Below, piece after piece: positions 50,986-56,039 of a stretch of 56,039 nucleotides of DNA. Each line of letters begins with the position of its first letter. Positions within the stretch are counted from its first letter, which is position 1. The notes beneath the pieces are model-generated. The model did no database searches, had not been told where the DNA came from, and worked only from the letters and a program-made list of their open reading frames with translations. The translations under genes were made by a program, and so were the position numbers. Origin of the DNA: Polyangium sp. 15x6 (GTDB lineage: Bacteria; Myxococcota_A; Polyangia; Polyangiales; Polyangiaceae); NCBI RefSeq assembly GCF_029960785.1, contig NZ_JASBQE010000078.1:1-56039 (forward strand). Direction: 5' to 3'.

Positions 50986-53073
50986 TCAGTCGCTCTCCGT
51001 GAACACGTACTCGTGTTGCGCGTCGCGAATCATCAGGGTTCTACGCCCCGCCTGCGCGGAGGCGACGAACTCGGGCGACCAGCCCGGCGCTGTCGCGACG
51101 AACGTGATCGTCCCGTCGGGGTTTTTGCGCGATGCAATTGGCGCCTTCCACGTGCCGAAATCGAACGTCGCGCCGTCGCTCGTCTTGATCACCCGGATCT
51201 CGCCGAGCACATCATTGCGGTAGCGCGACGCGAGCTTTGCGACCTCGCCCGGATCCGGCGGGATGGTCAGGAGCTTGCGCGAGGATGCGATCCACTCCTG
51301 CCACGCCTTCGCGGAGGCCGCGACTGCGTCGTCCGCCTCGGGCCTGCCATCGAACAGCACTTCGAGCAGCTTGCGCGGGAACGCGTCCATCAGCACATTG
51401 CCGGAGTCCGCGTTGGTGAGGATCACCGCCCCGACCCCGTGCTCCGGCAGCCATACCATGTTGCTCCGGTAGCCGCGCATCCGGCCGCCATGGAACACCA
51501 TCGGGGTTCCGGACGTGGTGTCGACGTCCAGCCCCATTCCGTACCACGAGTCCTTGCCGGTCTTGACCTGCGGAGCCTGCCGCGCGGCCAGGATCGCCTC
51601 GGAGACGTAGCGCTTGCCGCCGGGCAGCGCGCCCTTGGCGAGCTCCATTTGCACGTATTTGAGGAGGTCCCGGACGGTGCTCCACGCGCCGCCGGCCGGA
51701 CGCACCGCTCGAATCGGAGTGTTTTGCGCCATCGCGACCGGCGCGATCTTGCCGTCGACGTCGAACGCATACGGCCGCGCATAGTTGTCGCGCATCGCGC
51801 GCGTGAAATCGAACGTCGTCCGCGTCATTCCGAGCGGCCCGAATACGCGTGTCGCCATCACCTGGTCGTAGGCGGCGCCGAGCTCGAGATCGGGAAAGGC
51901 CACGTGGCCACCGACCAGCCCCGCCGCCGCGGCAATGGGGTTCGAGTACTGGTACATCTCGCCAAACTTGCTCGTCGGCTGCATTCTGCCGAGGATCGTG
52001 AGCGCGAGCGCCGGCGTCGCGCCCGCGGGCCCGAGCAACCACTCGAGATCATGACGCGGTAGTCCCGTACACGCGCACAAGAGGTGCTTGACCTGGACCT
52101 TGCTCGTGGTGTCCGGGTCGCCGAGCTTGAACGCCGGCAATAACGTGGTGACCGGGGTATCCCAGCTCAGTTTGCCCTCGTCGACCAGCTTCCCGAGCAT
52201 CAGCGTGGTGAGCGACTTGGTGTTCGACGCGATGAGGTACGTCGTGTCCGCGTCGACCAAGGCCTGCTTGCCGATCTCGCGGACGCCGAACCCGCCGGCG
52301 AACACGACCTCGCCGTCTTGCACCACGCCGATCGAAATGCCGGGGACGGAGAGCGCCTGCTGCGCACGGGTGATGAACACCTCGAGCTCGGCGATCCGCG
52401 CGGCGTCGAGCTTCCGCGCTTTGCGCCCCGCGAAGGTCTCGCGCACGTAGCCTTTTGGCAAGAGTTGGTCGAGCACCAGCGCGATCTGGGCCTCGCGTTT
52501 CCCGGCGACCGCGTTCGCCACGTCGGAAATCCGCACGGTCCACCGATCGCCGTGCCGCATCGTCCGCGCGGTGACCGTACGAAGCTCGTTCGGCGAGGTC
52601 TGATAGGTGTACGTGCGCTGGTCCTGCCAGCCATCTTTGTTCGGCGCGGGCGTGGTCGACCTGAGCGGCCATTTCGCGTCCGGCCGATACGCCGCCCACG
52701 CCTCGGCGAGCGCGGCCTCCGCGTCCTTCGCCTGTGCGTCGACCAGGGCAATCCACGAGCCGCCCTCGGGGGCTTCGAGGATCACCGCATTGCCATTCTC
52801 CCGCAACGACCAGCCCGCCGGCGCGATGAAAGAATGGCCTGCGGCCGTCTTGCTCGGCGTATCTGCGGAAAGCCTTTGCGCCGCGACCGGTTGCGCCGCC
52901 GCCGGTTGCGCCGCGACCGGCGCGGGTTGCCTCGCCATGGGAGCCTTCGGCGAAAGGTCCGGCGAGTTACAGCCGATGGCAGCGACGAGGACTGTTACAA
53001 GGAGGGATCGCACGGGCGCCGAGCGTAGCACCGACCTCCCCAGATTGCAGAGGGGCGGAATGCTGCTCGCCAT
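50986..53073 (-). CDS. Serine hydrolase (class C beta-lactamase/penicillin-binding protein-like), lipoprotein
   Basis: A secreted hydrolase of 695 residues. Signal RSLLVTVLVAAIGC ends in a lipobox, followed by Pro/Ala/Gln repeats. An N-terminal domain (about 75-215) precedes the beta-lactamase fold: nucleophile Ser near 281 in ASNTKS (SxxK), YSN in MYQYSNPI, and HGG in VFHGGRMRGY in place of KTG. A C-terminal beta domain (GEIRVIKTSDGATFDFGTWK) ends the protein. Such proteins are esterases, D-amino acid peptidases or unassigned. I use the ATG at 53073; TTG 53094 and GTG 53031 are in-frame alternatives. Confidence 0.93.
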   Translation of the reverse strand: MASSIPPLCNLGRSVLRSAPVRSLLVTVLVAAIGCNSPDLSPKAPMARQPAPVAAQPAAAQPVAAQRLSADTPSKTAAGHSFIAPAGWSLRENGNAVILEAPEGGSWIALVDAQAKDAEAALAEAWAAYRPDAKWPLRSTTPAPNKDGWQDQRTYTYQTSPNELRTVTARTMRHGDRWTVRISDVANAVAGKREAQIALVLDQLLPKGYVRETFAGRKARKLDAARIAELEVFITRAQQALSVPGISIGVVQDGEVVFAGGFGVREIGKQALVDADTTYLIASNTKSLTTLMLGKLVDEGKLSWDTPVTTLLPAFKLGDPDTTSKVQVKHLLCACTGLPRHDLEWLLGPAGATPALALTILGRMQPTSKFGEMYQYSNPIAAAAGLVGGHVAFPDLELGAAYDQVMATRVFGPLGMTRTTFDFTRAMRDNYARPYAFDVDGKIAPVAMAQNTPIRAVRPAGGAWSTVRDLLKYVQMELAKGALPGGKRYVSEAILAARQAPQVKTGKDSWYGMGLDVDTTSGTPMVFHGGRMRGYRSNMVWLPEHGVGAVILTNADSGNVLMDAFPRKLLEVLFDGRPEADDAVAASAKAWQEWIASSRKLLTIPPDPGEVAKLASRYRNDVLGEIRVIKTSDGATFDFGTWKAPIASRKNPDGTITFVATAPGWSPEFVASAQAGRRTLMIRDAQHEYVFTESD

Positions 53074-53118
53074 CGCCGCGCTCGGCGTCGACAATCACCC
53101 ATAACGATCAGGAGCGCG

Positions 53119-54222
53119 TCAGCGGTCGGCGCCGTAGACGCCCGGCAGGGGCCGGTAGTCCACGTCGTAACCGAACGCCCGAGGGCCGACGAAGCGCAGG
53201 GCCTCGGGCGTGCGCAGGAGGCGGGGCGCAGGGATCCCGAGCACCGAGACGCGCAATCCATAACGCGCGATCTCGGTTGTCACAGGCTCCGCGGTGAGGC
53301 GGTCCACGAGGCAGAGGAGGTCGGGCACCGAGGCGACGACCTCGCCGCCGCGCCGGGCGATCAGGTACTCGTTCTGCAGCTCGATTTCGAGGCGTTCGTC
53401 CCGGCCCTCCTCGAGGCCCTCCAGGGTGAGCCGCCCGCGCGCGAAACCACCCTCGAAACGGCGCTCCACGTCGTGCAACTTGCCATGGAAGAGCGCCTGG
53501 CCGCCGGTGACGTGGAGCAGCGCGGCGATGGGGTCGGCGTGGCGCCGGCGCGCCTCGCGCACGGCCGCCCCGACGGCGGCTGCCAGGCTCAAGGTGCCGC
53601 GCACCGCGGTCCGCTTCATGTCGGCGCCACGCATCACCGGGAAGGCGAACCCCGCAGCGCCACCCATCTGCACGGTGAGCGCACGCGCGAGGCGCTCGAG
53701 CGAGACGGGGTCGTCGACGCGCGTGAAGAGGGCGGTGTGGTGCCTGATGTCCACGAGGGCTGCAGGCGTGCAGGGCACGCCGTAGATGGTGAACGTGCAA
53801 TGCTGGAGCTCGGGGAAAGCTCGGCCCATGCCGTCGGCGTCGATCACGGGCAGGCGGGCCTGGGCGGCCGTGACGAACGGCGCGACGGCATTGCCCCCGC
53901 CAATCTCGGCCGGGATCAGGTAGTCCACGGCGCGACCGAGGTGCGCCTCGAGGGTCCGCAGGGCGACGAGCTCCTCGTCGCCGCGCGGCAGCCGCTCCAG
54001 CCCGATGGTCGGCGCGCCCATGCCGCCGACCGAGGCGACCAGCGCGTCGTCCGGCACCTCCTCGGGCGCGACCACGGGCGGGCAGCAGCCCGCGCGCAGG
54101 TAGGGCAGGAGGCGGAGGCGGCCATGGTAGGGATTGCCGCCGCCGCCCGCGCCGAGCACGCCCGCGCCGAGGACGAGATCCTCGAGGCGCTCCTCGTCGA
54201 GCCCGCGAAGCGCGTCGGTCAC
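53119..54222 (-). CDS. DUF917 family protein
   Basis: A 367-residue protein of the DUF917 family, whose members lie next to hydantoinase/oxoprolinase genes. Family-like segments are VLGAGVLGAGGGGNPYHGRL, ALVASVGGMGAPTIGLERL, YLIPAEIGGGNAVAPFVTA, PVIDADGMGRAFPELQ and PVMRGADMKRTAVRG. It starts at GTG 54222, overlapping the hydantoinase stop (GTGA), which fixes the start. The function is unknown; it may be a second subunit or chaperone of the hydantoinase-like enzyme. Confidence 0.92.
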   Translation of the reverse strand: MTDALRGLDEERLEDLVLGAGVLGAGGGGNPYHGRLRLLPYLRAGCCPPVVAPEEVPDDALVASVGGMGAPTIGLERLPRGDEELVALRTLEAHLGRAVDYLIPAEIGGGNAVAPFVTAAQARLPVIDADGMGRAFPELQHCTFTIYGVPCTPAALVDIRHHTALFTRVDDPVSLERLARALTVQMGGAAGFAFPVMRGADMKRTAVRGTLSLAAAVGAAVREARRRHADPIAALLHVTGGQALFHGKLHDVERRFEGGFARGRLTLEGLEEGRDERLEIELQNEYLIARRGGEVVASVPDLLCLVDRLTAEPVTTEIARYGLRVSVLGIPAPRLLRTPEALRFVGPRAFGYDVDYRPLPGVYGADR

Positions 54223-55793
54223 CCGGCCACCTCCGCCAGATCGCCGGCGGCCTTCACCCGCACCCGCACGGCATTGCCAGGCAGGTAGGTGAGCGGCACC
54301 TCGTCCACCTCGACGATCTCGATGGAGTCGGGGCGCGCGCCGGCCACGCGGGCGCGCTCGATCGCCTCGGCGCGGGCTCGCGAAAGGGTCTCGTCCCTGC
54401 TCCGGCGCTCGAGGGGAAAGATGCGGTCGACCTCGCCCGAGGCCTGCGCGATGGCGGCCCCGATGGCGTTGGCCACGCCGCCGGCCGCCGGCCGCAGCAC
54501 CGACGACGTGCCCGCGAGCGCGTCGGGCACGAGGCCAGCCGCGCCGCCCACCACGATGACGGGCACCGGCTCCGGGCTGGTCCTGCACGCGTCCACGGCC
54601 TGCTCGAGGAGGGCGCGCACGCGCGCGGCGACCGCGGCGAGGAGGTCGCGCGGGAGGCCGGCGACGCGCTCGAGGCGGGGCCCGCCGTGCGCGAAATCGG
54701 CAGGGCGGAAGAGCCCGGCGGCGAGGGCGATGTCGGTGAGGGTCAAGGTGTCGCCGCCGAAGGCGAGGGCGCGCGTTTCGAGCGCATGGCCGACGCTGCG
54801 GGGGCCGATGCGGAGATCGCCGGCGCGCGCCTCCACCACGCTGCCGCCGCCGAGGGCGAGCGACGCGAGGTCCGGCATCCGGAAGTTGACGCGCACGCCA
54901 CCGAGCCGCGCCCCGGCCGGCGCCTCGCGAGGGAAGCCGTGGACCAGCATGCCGACGTCGGTCGAGGTGCCGCCCACGTCGATGACCAGGGCGTCGGCCA
55001 CGTTCGCCAGGAAGGCCGCGCCCCGCATGGAGTTCACCGGGCCCGAGGCGAAGGTGCGCACGGGGTGGCGCCGCGAAAGCTCGGCGCGGAGGAGCGTGCC
55101 GTCGTTCTGGGCCAGATAGATGCGCGCGGCGAGCCCGTGCGCGGCGACGGCGCGCTCGAGGCTGCCCACGACGCGGTCCGCGAGCGGGCGGAGGCAGGCA
55201 TTGAGCAGCGCGGCGTTCTCGCGATCGAGCAGGCCTATCGGGCCGATCTCGTGGGAGAGGCTGACCGCGACGTGAGGCAGCGCCGCGCGCACGCGCTCCG
55301 CGACGGCCTCCTCGTGCGCGGGGTTGGCCGGGGAGAAGATGCCCACGAGGGCGACAGCCTCGACTTCCGCGGCGGCGAGGCGCGCGATCGTCTCGTCCAC
55401 CTCGTGGTCGTCGAGCGGGGCGATCTCCCGGCCGTCGTACTCGTGGCCGCCCGCGAGCAGGTGCGCGCCGCCCGAGACCACGTCCCGCAGGTCGTCAGGC
55501 CAGTCGGCGAATGGGAGAATGGATTGCCCGGCCGGCAGGCAAAGGCGCACGGCGGCGGTGCGGGCCAGGCCGCGGCGCTCGATCACTGCATTGGTGAGCT
55601 GGGTCGTGCCGAGCATGACGGCGCCGATGGCGCCTCGGTCGGCGCGGGTCTCGGCGAGGAGGGCGGCGAGCGCGTCCTCGACGCCCGAGGCGACGTCCGC
55701 GCTCGTCGGCCGCTTGACCCAGCCGAGCACGTCGCGCTCGCGCATGAGCACGGCGTCGGTATGGGTGCCGCCTACGTCGATGCCGACGCGCAT
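54219..55793 (-). CDS. Hydantoinase/oxoprolinase family protein (HyuA-like)
   Basis: A 524-residue protein of the N-methylhydantoinase A/acetone carboxylase beta type, an actin-like ATPase fold. Marks are RVGIDVGGTHTDAVLM (phosphate 1), VMLGTTQLTNAVIERRG, SHEIGPIGLLDRENAALLNA, ADALVIDVGGTSTDVGMLV (phosphate 2) and VIVVGGAAGLVPDAL (adenosine). It hydrolyses ATP to open hydantoin-like or 5-oxoproline-like rings; the actual substrate is unknown. The ATG at 55793 is the homology start; GTG 55811 is in frame. It is coupled by overlap to the DUF917 gene. Confidence 0.94.
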   Translation of the reverse strand: MRVGIDVGGTHTDAVLMRERDVLGWVKRPTSADVASGVEDALAALLAETRADRGAIGAVMLGTTQLTNAVIERRGLARTAAVRLCLPAGQSILPFADWPDDLRDVVSGGAHLLAGGHEYDGREIAPLDDHEVDETIARLAAAEVEAVALVGIFSPANPAHEEAVAERVRAALPHVAVSLSHEIGPIGLLDRENAALLNACLRPLADRVVGSLERAVAAHGLAARIYLAQNDGTLLRAELSRRHPVRTFASGPVNSMRGAAFLANVADALVIDVGGTSTDVGMLVHGFPREAPAGARLGGVRVNFRMPDLASLALGGGSVVEARAGDLRIGPRSVGHALETRALAFGGDTLTLTDIALAAGLFRPADFAHGGPRLERVAGLPRDLLAAVAARVRALLEQAVDACRTSPEPVPVIVVGGAAGLVPDALAGTSSVLRPAAGGVANAIGAAIAQASGEVDRIFPLERRSRDETLSRARAEAIERARVAGARPDSIEIVEVDEVPLTYLPGNAVRVRVKAAGDLAEVAG

Positions 55794-55978
55794 GCGGTCA
55801 AGATAACCCACCGGGAGCGGTTCGCCCCGATGCGCGGGGCGCTCGAGGCGGCCGACGGCGCCGTCGGTCTGCTCGTCGCAGACGGCGCGCCATCGAGCGC
55901 TCCAGGAGCTATCAGCCCGTGGACTTATCCCGAAGGAGGATCGACAAGAACTGGCGACGATGGTAGTTTGTCCGCGTC

Positions 55979-56039
55979 ATGTCGATGGGGCGAACACGTG
56001 AGAAGCAGGCGTCGCTCTGGGTGGCGGCTCCTTCGCTGC
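55979..56039 (+). mobile_element. Transposase start, cut by the window edge
   Basis: The last 61 nt encode SMGRTREKQASLWVAAPSL after an ATG, matching the start of transposases with a TREKQASLW-type opening (IS1182/IS5-like as I recall). Only about 20 codons are in view. The 185 nt between the hydantoinase gene and this ATG probably hold the left end of the insertion sequence; no clear inverted repeat can be confirmed without the other end. Confidence 0.6.

Overview
The window is about 56 kb of very GC-rich DNA with the coding style and gene content of a large-genome myxobacterium, most likely of the Sorangiineae/Polyangiaceae type. The evidence is the third-position GC bias, long Ala/Arg/Gly-rich proteins, abundant GTG starts, many ATGA overlaps, giant Ser/Thr kinase/ATPase/histidine kinase fusions, CHAT proteins, WYL regulators and many secreted lipoproteins. 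The genus is an inference from style; no rRNA, tRNA or CRISPR array is visible.

Layout. (1) 1-13120: the 3' end of a non-ribosomal peptide synthetase (A-PCP-C-A-PCP-E), two tandem cyclic-peptide-type ABC exporters, a conserved hypothetical, a membrane-anchored binding-protein-like gene, a DUF697-type membrane protein and an SPFH protein, all on the plus strand and mostly translationally coupled. (2) 13300-24875: mixed housekeeping and accessory genes: a lipoprotein, an NmrA-like oxidoreductase with a WYL regulator and a VOC protein, a lipase maturation factor-like membrane protein, an orphan protein whose N terminus resembles the NusA N-terminal domain, an arylamine N-acetyltransferase, a HemW-like radical SAM protein coupled to a PaiB-like protein, and a second WYL regulator divergent from a DHFR-like reductase. 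(3) 24969-31375: a coupled sigma factor / membrane-anchored anti-sigma-like protein / TPR-CHAT protease-like operon. It is followed by two tandem paralogous lipoproteins and a LamG-type lipoprotein, and all three lipoprotein genes are preceded by the same two-block promoter motif (GTCAGA-N13-CGTCGTAA). (4) 31439-46496: a frameshifted MORN-like gene; a three-gene sensory operon (REC-STAS, PhnD-like binding protein, histidine kinase); a sterol-desaturase-like hydroxylase; a small palindromic element; a BNR-repeat lipoprotein; a 1,895-residue kinase/ATPase/GAF/histidine kinase; and a VTT-domain membrane protein. (5) 46557-56039: a TetR regulator with palindromic operator sequences, a nucleotide-binding Rossmann protein, a duplicated His-rich domain protein, a Gfo/Idh/MocA oxidoreductase plus methyltransferase pair, a beta-helix remnant, a serine hydrolase, a DUF917/hydantoinase pair, and the first 20 codons of a transposase at the right edge.

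The most interesting unit is region 3. A sigma factor, its probable membrane inhibitor and a caspase-like TPR-CHAT protein are coupled by 1-4 nt overlaps. The next three surface lipoprotein genes carry one shared ECF-like promoter, so the layout reads as a complete protease-triggered signalling circuit with a local regulon. Region 1 is second: a peptide synthetase and exporter pair running directly into a binding-protein/DUF697/SPFH membrane module.
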